Shown: positions 23,722 through 32,319 of the stretch, piece by piece
Layout of the letters: each line of letters begins with the position of its first letter
How positions within the stretch are numbered: the stretch's first letter is position 1
DNA from: SZUA-430 sp964647355
Lineage (GTDB): Bacteria > Pseudomonadota > Alphaproteobacteria > Micropepsales > Micropepsaceae
Reading direction: 5' to 3'
DNA: 39,010 nt
Assembly: GCA_964647355.1 (NCBI GenBank)
Contig: CAZYGK010000023.1
Location: 1 to 39,010 of the forward strand
The notes under the pieces: generated by a model
Seen by the model: the letters and a program-made list of their open reading frames with translations, nothing else
Told to the model about the DNA's origin: nothing
The model's database searches: none
Program-made: the position numbers and the translations under genes

Positions 23722-24702
23722 TTAGCTCGGGAAGTGGCAGGCGACAACGTGGTTGCTGCCGCCGCGTGCGTCCAACGCAGGCGCGTCTTTCGCGCAGATC
23801 GCCTGCGCTATGGGACACCGGGTCCGAAACACGCAACCCGACGGCGGGTTGAGCGGCGAGGGCAGGTCGCCTTCGAGCAGAATCCGCCTCTTGCCGCGCT
23901 CGACCGCAGGGTCCGGAATGGGTGCCGCCGATAACAGCGCCTGCGTGTACGGGTGCCGCGGCTTCGTCAACAATCCCGAAGCTTCGGCCAACTCCATGAC
24001 CTTGCCGAGATAGAGCACGAGCACCCGGTGGCTGACGTGCCGCACGACCGCGAGGTCGTGACTGATGAACATCAGCGCCACGCCCGTGCTCTTCTGCAAG
24101 TCCGCGAGCAGATTGATGATCTGTGCGCGAATCGACACGTCGAGCGACGACACCGGCTCGTCCGCGATGATGAGCTTCGGCTTCAAGATCATGGCCCGCG
24201 CGATGCCGATGCGCTGGTTCTGCCCGCCGGAGAACTCGTGCGGGTACCGGTTGATCATCTGCGGCAGCAGCCCGACTTGGGCCATAATCTCCTGCACGCG
24301 CTTCTTGCGTTCTTCCTTGGCGAGACCCGGTTCGAACGTATCCAGCGGTTCGGCGATGATATCGCCCACCGTCATGCGCGGGTTGAGACTTGCGAGCGGA
24401 TCCTGAAACACGATCTGCATCTCGCGCCGGTAGGGTCGCATCTGCGACCGCGAATGACCCGCGATATCCTTGCCGAGCCACGCGACACGTCCGGCGGTCG
24501 GTTTGATCAGCTGCAGCACGGCGCGCCCGATCGTCGACTTGCCCGAACCCGACTCGCCCACGATGCCCAGCGTCTCGCCGGGGTAGACGTCGAACGATAC
24601 GCCGTCGACCGCTTTCAGCGGCCGCGGTCCGCGAAACAGCGAACCGCCCGTCGGGAAGTGGACCTTGAGGTCCTTAATCGAGAGAAGGGGTTCGGCGCTC
24701 AT
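23722..24702 (-). CDS. oppF: Oligopeptide ABC transporter ATP-binding protein OppF
   Basis: A 326-residue ATPase of the Opp/Dpp type: Walker A GESGSGKST, Q-loop FQDPLASLNPRMTVGDIIAE, signature FSGGQNQRIGIARA, Walker B LIIADEPVS, then the switch His in FISHDLAVV. The C-terminal oligopeptide-transporter extension includes CVFRTRCPIAQAICA, a Cys-rich segment of the kind that binds an Fe-S cluster in some Opp/Dpp ATPases. The start overlaps the oppD stop by 4 nt (ATGA). It pairs with OppD to power the OppBC permease in the cytoplasm. Confidence 0.95.
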   Translation of the reverse strand: MSAEPLLSIKDLKVHFPTGGSLFRGPRPLKAVDGVSFDVYPGETLGIVGESGSGKSTIGRAVLQLIKPTAGRVAWLGKDIAGHSRSQMRPYRREMQIVFQDPLASLNPRMTVGDIIAEPLDTFEPGLAKEERKKRVQEIMAQVGLLPQMINRYPHEFSGGQNQRIGIARAMILKPKLIIADEPVSSLDVSIRAQIINLLADLQKSTGVALMFISHDLAVVRHVSHRVLVLYLGKVMELAEASGLLTKPRHPYTQALLSAAPIPDPAVERGKRRILLEGDLPSPLNPPSGCVFRTRCPIAQAICAKDAPALDARGGSNHVVACHFPS

Positions 24703-25688
24703 TTCATCACCTTACCCGCGTCGTCGAAGCCTTTCAGGTGACACGCCTTGGCGCGTCCCGCGTCGAAGCTAACGAGCTTCGGCCGCTCCGCGACGCAGCG
24801 ATCGAACTTGTGGGCGCACCGCTCCTGGAACGTGCAGCCTGCGGGCAAACGCTGCAAGTTCGGTGGCTGTCCGGGGATGGCAATCAAGCGGTCTTCATCG
24901 GCCCGGTCGAGGCGCGGAATCGATGCGACGAGGCCGCGCGAATAGGGGTGCTGCGGGGTATGGAAAATGTTCTCGACCGAACCGACTTCGCAGAACTCGC
25001 CCGCGTACATCACCATCACGCGGTCGCAGAGCCCCGCGACGACGCCGAGGTCGTGCGTGATCATGATGACCGACATGTTCCCTTGCGCGCGTAGCTCCTG
25101 CAGCAATTCGAGGATCTGCGCTTGCACCGTCACGTCGAGGGCGGTCGACGGTTCGTCCGCGATTAGCAGTTCCGGCTCGCAGATCAGGGCCATTGCGATC
25201 ATCACGCGTTGACGCATGCCGCCCGAGAACTCGTGCGGATACTGATCGAGACGCCGCTTAGCGTCCGGGATCTTGACCCGGTCCAGCATCTGCAGAGCGC
25301 GCGCTCGCGCATCGCGTTCGCGCATGCCCTTGTGTAGGACCAGAACCTCGGTCAGCTGTCGGCTAATCCGCAAATGCGGCGTCAGTGACGTCATCGGATC
25401 TTGGAAGATCATCGTCATCTTCGACCCGCGAATCTTGTTGAGCTTCTCGCGCTTCATGCCGACAAGCTCTTCGCCTTTGAATTTGGCGCTGCCAGTCGCA
25501 GTGCCGTTCGAGGCCAGCAGACCCATGACCGCCATAAAGGTTTGGCTCTTTCCCGAGCCCGACTCGCCCACGATCCCGACGCTTTCGCCCGGCTGAATGT
25601 CGAAGCTGACGCCGTTGACCGCCGAGACAGCGCCCTCCGGGGTCGCGAAGCGCACGTTCAGGTCTTTGACGGAAAGAAGGGCGCTCAT
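24699..25688 (-). CDS. oppD: Oligopeptide ABC transporter ATP-binding protein OppD
   Basis: A 329-residue ATPase: Walker A GESGSGKSQ, Q-loop FQDPMTSLTPHLRISRQ, signature FSGGMRQRVMIAMAL, Walker B LLIADEPSTALDVT, and ITHDLGVVAGLCDRVMVMYAG. The C-terminal family extension contains CTFQERCAHKFDRC. It is shorter than many OppD but complete. It lies 6 nt after the oppC stop and overlaps oppF by 4 nt, within one oppBCDF transcript. Confidence 0.95.
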   Translation of the reverse strand: MSALLSVKDLNVRFATPEGAVSAVNGVSFDIQPGESVGIVGESGSGKSQTFMAVMGLLASNGTATGSAKFKGEELVGMKREKLNKIRGSKMTMIFQDPMTSLTPHLRISRQLTEVLVLHKGMRERDARARALQMLDRVKIPDAKRRLDQYPHEFSGGMRQRVMIAMALICEPELLIADEPSTALDVTVQAQILELLQELRAQGNMSVIMITHDLGVVAGLCDRVMVMYAGEFCEVGSVENIFHTPQHPYSRGLVASIPRLDRADEDRLIAIPGQPPNLQRLPAGCTFQERCAHKFDRCVAERPKLVSFDAGRAKACHLKGFDDAGKVMK

Positions 25689-25694
25689 CTGCTG

Positions 25695-26639
25695 TTAGCG
25701 ATCCTTCGGGTCCAGCGCATCGCGCAAGCCGTCACCGATAAAGTTGAAGCAAAATAGCGTGACCGTCATGAAGATTGCCGGAAAGACCAGCATCCACGGA
25801 TACGACTCCATCTGGTCCTTGCCGTCGGAAATGAGCACACCCCAGGACGTGAAGGGCTCCTGCACGCCCAGCCCGAGAAAGCTCAAGAAGCTCTCGACCA
25901 AGATCACCGCCGGAACCGTCAAGGTCACATAGACGATCACGGGGCCCACCACGTTCGGCAGGATATGCCGGCGAATGATCTGCCAGTTCGAAACGCCCGC
26001 CGCCTCGGCTGCTTCGATGAACTCCTTACGCCGGATCGAAAGCGTTTGACCGCGCACGATCCGCGCCATCGTCAGCCACTCGACCGCGCCGATCGCCACG
26101 AACATCAAGATGAAATTTCGCCCGAACACGACGACCAGGATAATGACGAAGAAGATGAAGGGTAGGGCATAAAGCACGTCGACAAAGCGCATCATCAGAT
26201 TGTCGATACGCCCGCCGAGGAAGCCTGCCGTCGCTCCGTAAAGCACCCCGATCACGAGCGCCACGAACGTCGCCACGAGTCCGATCGCGAGCGACACGCG
26301 CCCGCCCATCATCACGCGGATGAACAGGTCGCGGCCGTTTGCGTCCGTTCCGAAGATGTGCCCCTTGCCGACGGCCTTCGGGCACAATTCCTCTTGATCC
26401 CCGAACAACCAGCTCATGCCGAGCGAGTTCGGGGGCGGGCAGGAAACGCGTTCGCTGTTGAACGTGTCGTCGAACTGGTGCGGCCATACCATCGGCATAA
26501 AGACCGAGAGCCCCGCGATCAGCGCGAGCACGACCATCGACGCCACGGCGGCCTTGTTGGCGAAAAGCCGCCGGCGGGCATCCTGCCAAAGGCTGCGCCC
26601 CTGGATTTCTTTCTGAACCGGTACGCTGGCGCTTGCCAT
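25695..26639 (-). CDS. oppC: Oligopeptide ABC transporter permease OppC
   Basis: A 314-residue protein. The start is set by the TGATG overlap with the oppB stop; the longer open frame is an artefact running through oppB. It has the N-terminal cytoplasmic OppC-type segment (GRSLWQDARRRLFANKAAV) and the first membrane helix (VASMVVLALIAGLSVFMPMV). The signature HIFGTDANGRDLFIRVMMGG comes next. The EAA coupling loop is EFIEAAEAAGVSNWQIIRRHIL, followed by LGLGVQEPFTSWGVLISDG. A periplasmic insertion with C67 and C86, about 20-25 residues longer than usual, lies between helix 1 and the FGTD motif. Confidence 0.94.
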   Translation of the reverse strand: MASASVPVQKEIQGRSLWQDARRRLFANKAAVASMVVLALIAGLSVFMPMVWPHQFDDTFNSERVSCPPPNSLGMSWLFGDQEELCPKAVGKGHIFGTDANGRDLFIRVMMGGRVSLAIGLVATFVALVIGVLYGATAGFLGGRIDNLMMRFVDVLYALPFIFFVIILVVVFGRNFILMFVAIGAVEWLTMARIVRGQTLSIRRKEFIEAAEAAGVSNWQIIRRHILPNVVGPVIVYVTLTVPAVILVESFLSFLGLGVQEPFTSWGVLISDGKDQMESYPWMLVFPAIFMTVTLFCFNFIGDGLRDALDPKDR

Positions 26640-27694
26640 CAGTCGTACCTCACCTTCGGGTCGAGCAAGCCGTAGAGAACGTCCGCGACCAGGTTGAGGA
26701 TGATGACGAGCGACGCATAGAGGATCACCACGCCCATCACGAGCGTGTAGTCGCGCTGCAAGGCGCCGTTGATGAAATACTTGCCGATGCCCGGAAGCCC
26801 AAAAATCTGCTCGATGACGAGCGATCCTGTGACGATACCCGCTGTAGCCGGCCCCAGATAGCTCACGAGCGGCAACAGCGCGGCTCGCATCGCATGACGC
26901 GTGATCACGAGCCGCTCGGGCAGGCCCTTCGCGCGCGCCGTGCGCACATAGTTCGAACGCAAGACCTCGATCATACCGCCGCGCGTCAGTCGCGCGATGA
27001 CCGCGACCTGCAGCAGCGACAGGCTGATCACCGGCAGCACCATGTTGCGCAGCGCCCCGTCGTTCCACCCGCCGACCGGAAACCAGCCCAGGTAGTTGCC
27101 GAAAATCAGCGTCAGGATCGGCGCCATCACGAAGCTCGGGATCGTGACCCCGATCATCGCGAGCGTCATCACCGAATAGTCGCCGACCCCGTTCTGCCGA
27201 AGCGCCGCGAACGTGCCGAGCGTCATGCCGATCGCCGCCGCAAGAAGGATCGCCGAGATGCCGAGTGCGGCACTCACGGGCGCACCGTCGGCAATCAGCT
27301 CCGCCACGGTAAAGTCTTTGATCTTGTAAGACGGGCCAAGGTCGCCTGCGAGAAGCTTGCCGACATAGCCGCCAAGGCAGCGCACTTGACGATCGCTCGA
27401 GTCGTAGTATTTGCCGTCGCGCAAGGTGAGCTTCTCGGCCGCGAGTGCGGCCGCATCCGGCGCGGACGAGTATTGCGCGCTGCACACGGTGGTATTGAGG
27501 TCGAAGAACTGCCGGTGCAGAGGCTTATCGAGATCGTAGGCTGCCAGGATGTTTCGTTCGATCTCGGGCGGCAGGCTGCGCTCTTGGTCGAACGGTCCAC
27601 CCGGCGCAACGCGCATCATAAAGAAGGCCATTGCGATGATGACGAGTAGCGTCGGGATCGCGATGAGCAGCCGGCGTACGATAAAACGCAACAT
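26639..27694 (-). CDS. oppB: Oligopeptide ABC transporter permease OppB
   Basis: A 351-residue protein. The ATG at 27694 (MLRFIVRRLLIAIPTLLVII) is the natural start of an OppB family permease. The first helix is followed by VAPGGPFDQERSLPPEIERN and YDLDKPLHRQFFDL. An insertion of about 40 residues with C71 and C106 comes before the usual YVGKLLAGDLGPSYK. The conserved coupling loop is RSNYVRTARAKGLPERLVITRHAMRA, then FGLPGIGKYFINGALQRDY. It is the first gene of the oppBCDF operon and translationally coupled to oppC. Confidence 0.94.
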   Translation of the reverse strand: MLRFIVRRLLIAIPTLLVIIAMAFFMMRVAPGGPFDQERSLPPEIERNILAAYDLDKPLHRQFFDLNTTVCSAQYSSAPDAAALAAEKLTLRDGKYYDSSDRQVRCLGGYVGKLLAGDLGPSYKIKDFTVAELIADGAPVSAALGISAILLAAAIGMTLGTFAALRQNGVGDYSVMTLAMIGVTIPSFVMAPILTLIFGNYLGWFPVGGWNDGALRNMVLPVISLSLLQVAVIARLTRGGMIEVLRSNYVRTARAKGLPERLVITRHAMRAALLPLVSYLGPATAGIVTGSLVIEQIFGLPGIGKYFINGALQRDYTLVMGVVILYASLVIILNLVADVLYGLLDPKVRYD

Positions 27695-27837
27695 GTGCTG
27701 GCCGCCGTCCCCGATTAAAAGCGTTCGATGCGCCGCGATGCCCCAAATCACGAGCGCGCATCGGTCGCTACCTTCAACAGCCCATGACCAAAGTCAATGT
27801 GGCCATTCCGACAGTAACTACGAATTGATGAACAACA

Positions 27838-28239
27838 TCAACGCTTTGGCGGCCGTGGCGTCGATGGCTTGGTGCTGAGTGCCCGGACGCGCGGGCTGTC
27901 AGGTGCGAGCGCCTCGAAATGGCTGAATGCTTTGCCGGCCTCTTTGATGTCCGACAGGGCAACGAAGTCCGCGACTTCGGAGAGCTTGCGCCACATGGCC
28001 CGGATCGGGGCGTGGCGGTGTGCGCGGTCGGGGGCGCGCGCCGATGCCCACTCGAAAATCTCAAGCAGCGTACCGTCCGAGCGGGCTCGAAGGATCATCG
28101 GCCGGCGCTGCGTCACGAGCTGCGCCTCGGCAAGCGTGCGCCGGTGCTCGCGAATGAGTTTTCTGAGCTCACGGTCTTTTCCCGGCTTCGGCCGGTACGC
28201 AGCAATCACCGTTTCAGTCGTTTCGCGCGTGCGCGTCAC
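27838..28239 (-). CDS. Small protein with antibiotic-biosynthesis-monooxygenase-like (ABM) fold
   Basis: The GTG at 28239 has a GAGAGG ribosome binding site 6 nt upstream and gives 133 residues; a longer frame starts at 28272. The segment ETVIAAYRPKPGKDRELRKL, a helix LIREHRRTLAEAQLVTQR, then LLEIFEWAS and ALSDIKEAGKAFSHFEAL matches the ferredoxin-like dimeric alpha/beta barrel of ABM/YgiN proteins. Many of these are small cofactor-free oxygenases or quinone-binding proteins, and many have no known role. The C-terminus is basic and Pro-rich (STKPSTPRPPKR). Confidence 0.6.
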   Translation of the reverse strand: MTRTRETTETVIAAYRPKPGKDRELRKLIREHRRTLAEAQLVTQRRPMILRARSDGTLLEIFEWASARAPDRAHRHAPIRAMWRKLSEVADFVALSDIKEAGKAFSHFEALAPDSPRVRALSTKPSTPRPPKR

Positions 28240-28448
28240 GGAAATCCTCTCGACCAGCATTCGGAACCGCACCTAATCATCGCGCAAGCGAGAGGGCCAC
28301 AAGCCAACTGTTGTGATTGGGTATGGCGTCCACGTTCGGTTGCGATCCTACTACGAGCCTTGTGGACATCGAGGCGGTATGAAGGGCGGCATGCTTAATT
28401 GCGCGTGTTGCACAAAAGACGTACCTCGCCGGTCAATTCGGTGACACC

Positions 28449-29189
28449 TCACCTTAGTCCCACCCGATGGTGGTAGCTGTAAGCAGTACGAAAGCCCAAA
28501 CTGTGGTACAACGGTAAGGCGGCGGTGTTGGCTTGCGCTACCTGTAGCCATGCGCGGCGCGCACCACGTGCGTATGCAAAACCAAGCAAACCCTCGGTCA
28601 ACTGGCGTGCAAGGCCCTGCCGCCGCACGCCCTTCGCGACATGAATTCCGTGTAATCCTGCCCACGCGCGCTCGATCGCGACGGTACCGGCAGCTACGGT
28701 ATGCCCATTCGCCGCGACCAGTGCCCAACCGCTGTCGACAGCGACAGCGCGATGTTGCATCGCGAATATCTCGGCGTCTCTGCCGGCCAAGCCGCGCACG
28801 TGCGTGGCGGCTTCAATCCATGCCTCACTCGCCGCCGGGAATACCTGGACGTTGGGGGCGGCCGCCATAACGTGGATAGGTGCCTGCTGAACGAAAGTCG
28901 GCTCTTCCACGGTGTAGCCGCGCTGCTCGAGCAGTAGATCGAGACCGTCATCCGCAAGTGGCGTCAATCGAAAGATGGGCCTCTGTTGCCAACGAGCGTA
29001 AGACGCCTCCGCAACCTCGATCTTCTCGCCGAGCGGTATCGTGCTTGCGTGCACGCAGTTCACAGAGTTCGGCCGCCGCGACCCACCGCCGGAGCACCTG
29101 ATCAACCATCCGTCATAGTGCACCGTCTTCAGCGCAGGCCACGCGTTGAAGTTCATATCTTCAAGCGCGAGGACTTCGTCGCGCCTCAT
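28449..29189 (-). CDS. GNAT family N-acetyltransferase
   Basis: A 246-residue protein. The start is set by an ATGA overlap with the oxidoreductase stop. The N-terminal half (MNFNAWPALKTVHYDGWLIR, then NSVNCVHASTIPLGEKIEVA) is a degenerate GNAT-like module. The C-terminal half is a classic GNAT domain with LHGIHVAKGVRRQGLARQL, the acetyl-CoA pyrophosphate-binding R-R-x-G-x-A loop, followed by ANTAALPLYHSLGFRTAYSY. It transfers acetyl from acetyl-CoA to an amine; the substrate is unknown. Coupling to the Gfo/Idh/MocA gene suggests a small-molecule or sugar role. Confidence 0.85.
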   Translation of the reverse strand: MRRDEVLALEDMNFNAWPALKTVHYDGWLIRCSGGGSRRPNSVNCVHASTIPLGEKIEVAEASYARWQQRPIFRLTPLADDGLDLLLEQRGYTVEEPTFVQQAPIHVMAAAPNVQVFPAASEAWIEAATHVRGLAGRDAEIFAMQHRAVAVDSGWALVAANGHTVAAGTVAIERAWAGLHGIHVAKGVRRQGLARQLTEGLLGFAYARGARRAWLQVAQANTAALPLYHSLGFRTAYSYHHRVGLR

Positions 29190-30262
29190 GCGCTGAGTTC
29201 GCTTATTGGCACGACCCGCTGCTCTTTCGCCGATATCTCTGCAGCCATTCCCATGATCACGGCCCAATATCCGTCCTCGACGGTGACCTGAACCGGACCG
29301 CCGTGCAGCGCTGCTTTGAGAAACGCCTGATGCTGATAGTAGCTCGCGCCGTGATGCGTGCCGGCTTTGAGCGCCGTGTCGTCGACCGCGACATGCGTCG
29401 TCACCGGCTTCCTCGGCGAGCGCGGGCTGAACACCAAGTCGCCGTCCGGAATGAACACCTCAAGCTTGCCGGTGTCGCCGACGGCCGCGATCTCTTCCTG
29501 GTTCTTCGAGCCTTCGGCAAACATACAAAGATCGAGCATCGCCCGGACACCGTTGTCGAAGTCGACGATCGTGTAGGAGTTGTCGATGATGTCCGGCACG
29601 CGGCCATCATAGCGCTCGTCGAGATGGTTCACGTCCATCGCGCCCGAGCAATAGACCCGCAACGGCTTTGCCTTCACGATCAACCGCATCAGGTCGAAGA
29701 AGTGGCAACACTTCTCGACCATCGTGCCGCCCGTGTTCTTCGAGAACCGGTTCCAATCCCCAACCTTCTTCAGGAACGGAAACCGGTGCTCGCGAATGGC
29801 GAGCATCTGAAGCTTGCCGATCTTGCCGCTGTGAACCTCATCGATGAAGCGCGCCGCCGGCGGCATGTAGCGATATTCCATCCCGACCCAGAACACGCCC
29901 TTGTGCCGCTTCGCCAGTTCCCGAAGCGCGCGCACGTCGTCAAGTGTCGTCGCCAGTGGCTTCTCGCACAGCACGTGCTTGCCGGATTTCACGACATCCT
30001 TGAGGATTTCCGCATGCGTGAAATTCGGCGACGAGATCAACACGGCGTCGATCGAAGGGTCGGCGAGCATCGTCTGCCGGTCGGGATAGACCTTGACCTT
30101 GTCTTTGAGCGCGTCGCCCAAGAACATCTGCGCCACCTGCACCGATTGCGGCACGGGATCGGTGATCCCGGCAATCTCGGCCTCCGGCATGAGCTTCAGA
30201 TTATTGATGTGCTCATAGCCCATCATCCCCGTCCCGATGAGCCCATACCGTAGCTTCGCCAC
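29186..30262 (-). CDS. Gfo/Idh/MocA family NAD(P)-dependent oxidoreductase
   Basis: The GTG at 30262 has GAGGGAC upstream and yields 358 residues beginning VAKLRYGLIGTGMMGYEHIN, which puts the Rossmann GxGxMG motif at the expected N-terminus. The catalytic-domain EKP motif is present (SGKHVLCEKPLATTLDDVRA). Next come the substrate-domain YRYMPPAARFIDEV and the conserved GGTMVEKCCHFFDLMRL, which carries a catalytic-type His. The family oxidises or reduces sugars, inositols and related polyols. It is coupled to the GNAT gene (4-nt overlap) and divergent from the aldo/keto reductase. Confidence 0.9.
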   Translation of the reverse strand: MAKLRYGLIGTGMMGYEHINNLKLMPEAEIAGITDPVPQSVQVAQMFLGDALKDKVKVYPDRQTMLADPSIDAVLISSPNFTHAEILKDVVKSGKHVLCEKPLATTLDDVRALRELAKRHKGVFWVGMEYRYMPPAARFIDEVHSGKIGKLQMLAIREHRFPFLKKVGDWNRFSKNTGGTMVEKCCHFFDLMRLIVKAKPLRVYCSGAMDVNHLDERYDGRVPDIIDNSYTIVDFDNGVRAMLDLCMFAEGSKNQEEIAAVGDTGKLEVFIPDGDLVFSPRSPRKPVTTHVAVDDTALKAGTHHGASYYQHQAFLKAALHGGPVQVTVEDGYWAVIMGMAAEISAKEQRVVPISELSA

Positions 30263-30352
30263 GCCGCGTCCCTCTTGGCTGTCGGGGGCGACCATTGCCA
30301 CGCGTAAGGCCCCCTTGTGAAGCACGATGATGTTGCTTCAAATGCCAAAACG

Positions 30353-31261
30353 ATGAGCACGAGCAAACACAACCGCCGCCTCGGCCAGACCGCCCTCGAC
30401 GTCGGCCCCATCGCCTACGGCCTCTGGCGCTTCGTCGGCAACGACGTGAAGGCCGCGCGCGCCCGCATCGAAACGGCCCTCGACGTCGGCATGACCCTGA
30501 TCGATGTCGCGGCCGTCTACGGCCTCGACTGGGGCGGCAGCGCCTTCGGTGAATCAGAAACCTTGCTGGGCAAAGTTCTAGCCGACGCGCCGGTCTTACG
30601 CAGCCGCATGGTGCTGGGGACGAAGTTCGGCATCATCCCGGGCATCCCGTATGACTCCGGTGCGCCGGCCGTCATCCGCTCCTGCGAGGAGTCGCTCTTG
30701 CGCCTCGGCGTCGATCGCATCGACCTCTTTCAGGTCCACCGCCCCGATGTATTGACGCACCCCGTTGAACTCGCCGAAGCGCTGACGAAACTGCGTGCCC
30801 AAGGCAAGATCCGCGAAGCCGGCGTCTCGAACTACAACGCCCGCCAGACATTGTTGCTGCAGCAGTTCCTCGACTTCCCGCTCGCGACCATGCAGCCGGA
30901 GTTCTCGGCCCTCGCGCCCGAAGCAGCCTTCGACGGCGTGCTCGACTTTGCGATCTCGCGCGCGATGACGCCGCTCGCCTGGTCGCCGCTTGCAGGCGGC
31001 AAGGTGCTCGAAGAAAGCCCCGCCGATCCGGCCGCACAACGTGTCGCGAAGAAGCTCGACGAACTCGTTCGCTTCCACGGCACCAGCCGCACAGCGATCG
31101 CGCTCGCCTTCGTGATGCGTCATCCGTCGAACCCGATCCCGATCGTGGGCACCCAGAATCCTGCCCGCATCGCCGCGGCCACCGACGCGCTGAACGTCAA
31201 CCTAAGCCGCACCGATTGGTATGGTCTCGTCGTCGCCGCCCAAGGAAAACCGCTACCATGA
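30353..31261 (+). CDS. Aldo/keto reductase
   Basis: A 302-residue protein from ATG 30353 (MSTSKHNRRLGQTALDVGPI). A GTG at 30317 is in frame and has a weak AAGG, so a 12-residue longer form is possible. The AKR tetrad is visible: Asp and Tyr in LIDVAAVYGLDWGGS, Lys in LGTKFGII, His in FQVHRPDVL. The barrel motifs GVSNYNARQ and IPIVGTQNPARIAAATDAL are typical. It reduces carbonyls or oxidises sugar hydroxyls with NAD(P)H. Its stop overlaps the LLM oxidoreductase start by 4 nt (ATGA), so the two form an operon. Confidence 0.9.
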   Translation: MSTSKHNRRLGQTALDVGPIAYGLWRFVGNDVKAARARIETALDVGMTLIDVAAVYGLDWGGSAFGESETLLGKVLADAPVLRSRMVLGTKFGIIPGIPYDSGAPAVIRSCEESLLRLGVDRIDLFQVHRPDVLTHPVELAEALTKLRAQGKIREAGVSNYNARQTLLLQQFLDFPLATMQPEFSALAPEAAFDGVLDFAISRAMTPLAWSPLAGGKVLEESPADPAAQRVAKKLDELVRFHGTSRTAIALAFVMRHPSNPIPIVGTQNPARIAAATDALNVNLSRTDWYGLVVAAQGKPLP

Positions 31262-32319
31262 AACCGTGCGAAGTCTCCTGGTTCTCCGCGCTCTGCGACG
31301 ACGACTACGAGTTCTTGGGCGTTCCCGACCCGAAGCTACGTTCAAGCTATGAGCATTGCCGCAACATCGTGCTCACGGCAGAGCAGGGCGGCTTCGACAA
31401 CGTCCTCTTGCCGTCCGGCTATGCACTGGGCATCGACACGGTCGCCTTCGCCGCCGCCATCGCCCCGCAGCTGAAGCGCATGCGCCTGCTCGTCGCTGTC
31501 CGTTGCGGCGAGGTTTGGCCGCCGCAACTCGCCCGGCAACTCGCAACGCTCGACCAAATCCTCGGCGGCCGCCTCACGATCAACATCATCTCGAGCGAAA
31601 TGCCCGGCGAAACGCTGGCCAGCGCCCCACGCTACGGTCGCACCGTGGAGATCATGAAGACGCTGAAAGCCGCATTGAACGGCGAGCGCATTAAAATTGA
31701 GGGTCAGCACTACCGCTTCGACCTCGATCCGCCCGGCACCCGCACGGTCAGCGGCAAGTGCCCGCCGCTCTACTTCGGCGGCCTCTCCGAAGACGCCCGT
31801 GAAGCCGCCGCTGAAGCCGCCGACGTCTACCTCATGTGGCCCGACCGTCTGGACGAGGTGAAAAGCATCATCGCCGATATGACGGCGCGCGCCGCCGAGC
31901 GCGGCCGCAAACTCAAATTCGGCTACCGCGTCCACGTCATCGTCCGCGAAACGGAGGCCGAAGCCCGCGCTTACGCGCGCCGCCTGCTCTCACGCCTTGA
32001 CGCCGCAACGGGCGACGCCATCCGCCAACGCTCGCTCGACCACGCCAGCGCCGGCGTCCGCCGCCAAGCCGAAATCCGCGAAGCCGCCGACGACGAAGGC
32101 TTCACCGAAGCAAACCTCTGGACCGGCATCGGCCGCGCCCGCTCCGGCTGCGGCGCCGCCATCGTCGGCGATCCTGATCAAGTGCTGAAAAAGCTAAACG
32201 CCTACCGCGCGCTCGGCATCGAGGCGTTCATCCTCTCGGGCTACCCGCACGCAGCGGAGTGCGATCTGTTCGCAAGACACGTGCTCCCGAAACTCGACCA
32301 CGCGCCGCTGGCGCTCTAG
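31258..32319 (+). CDS. LLM-class flavin-dependent oxidoreductase (SsuD-like)
   Basis: A 353-residue luciferase-like monooxygenase; the start is set by the ATGA overlap with the aldo/keto reductase. It has the SsuD-like pattern: VSWFSALCDDDYEFLGVPDP, GFDNVLLPSGYALGIDTVAF, RLLVAVRCGEVWPPQLARQ, LTINIISSEMPGE, and PPLYFGGLSEDAREAAAEAA. The family uses FMNH2 and O2, as in alkanesulfonate, nitrilotriacetate or dibenzothiophene-type oxidations; the substrate is unknown. The TAG stop shares a CTAG with the stop of the convergent M48 gene. Confidence 0.88.
   Translation: MKPCEVSWFSALCDDDYEFLGVPDPKLRSSYEHCRNIVLTAEQGGFDNVLLPSGYALGIDTVAFAAAIAPQLKRMRLLVAVRCGEVWPPQLARQLATLDQILGGRLTINIISSEMPGETLASAPRYGRTVEIMKTLKAALNGERIKIEGQHYRFDLDPPGTRTVSGKCPPLYFGGLSEDAREAAAEAADVYLMWPDRLDEVKSIIADMTARAAERGRKLKFGYRVHVIVRETEAEARAYARRLLSRLDAATGDAIRQRSLDHASAGVRRQAEIREAADDEGFTEANLWTGIGRARSGCGAAIVGDPDQVLKKLNAYRALGIEAFILSGYPHAAECDLFARHVLPKLDHAPLAL

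Noticed and set aside
26640..27485. N-terminal extension of OppC through oppB
   Set aside because: The extension is the out-of-frame reading of oppB. The TGATG overlap and the normal OppC N-terminus fix the start at 26639.
26633..27649. 338-codon open frame antisense to oppB
   Set aside because: Arg/His-rich shadow of a clear permease gene.
28240..28448. Small RNA or gene in the gap between the ABM-like and GNAT genes
   Set aside because: No promoter-terminator pair or stable hairpin stands out; treated as plain intergenic DNA.
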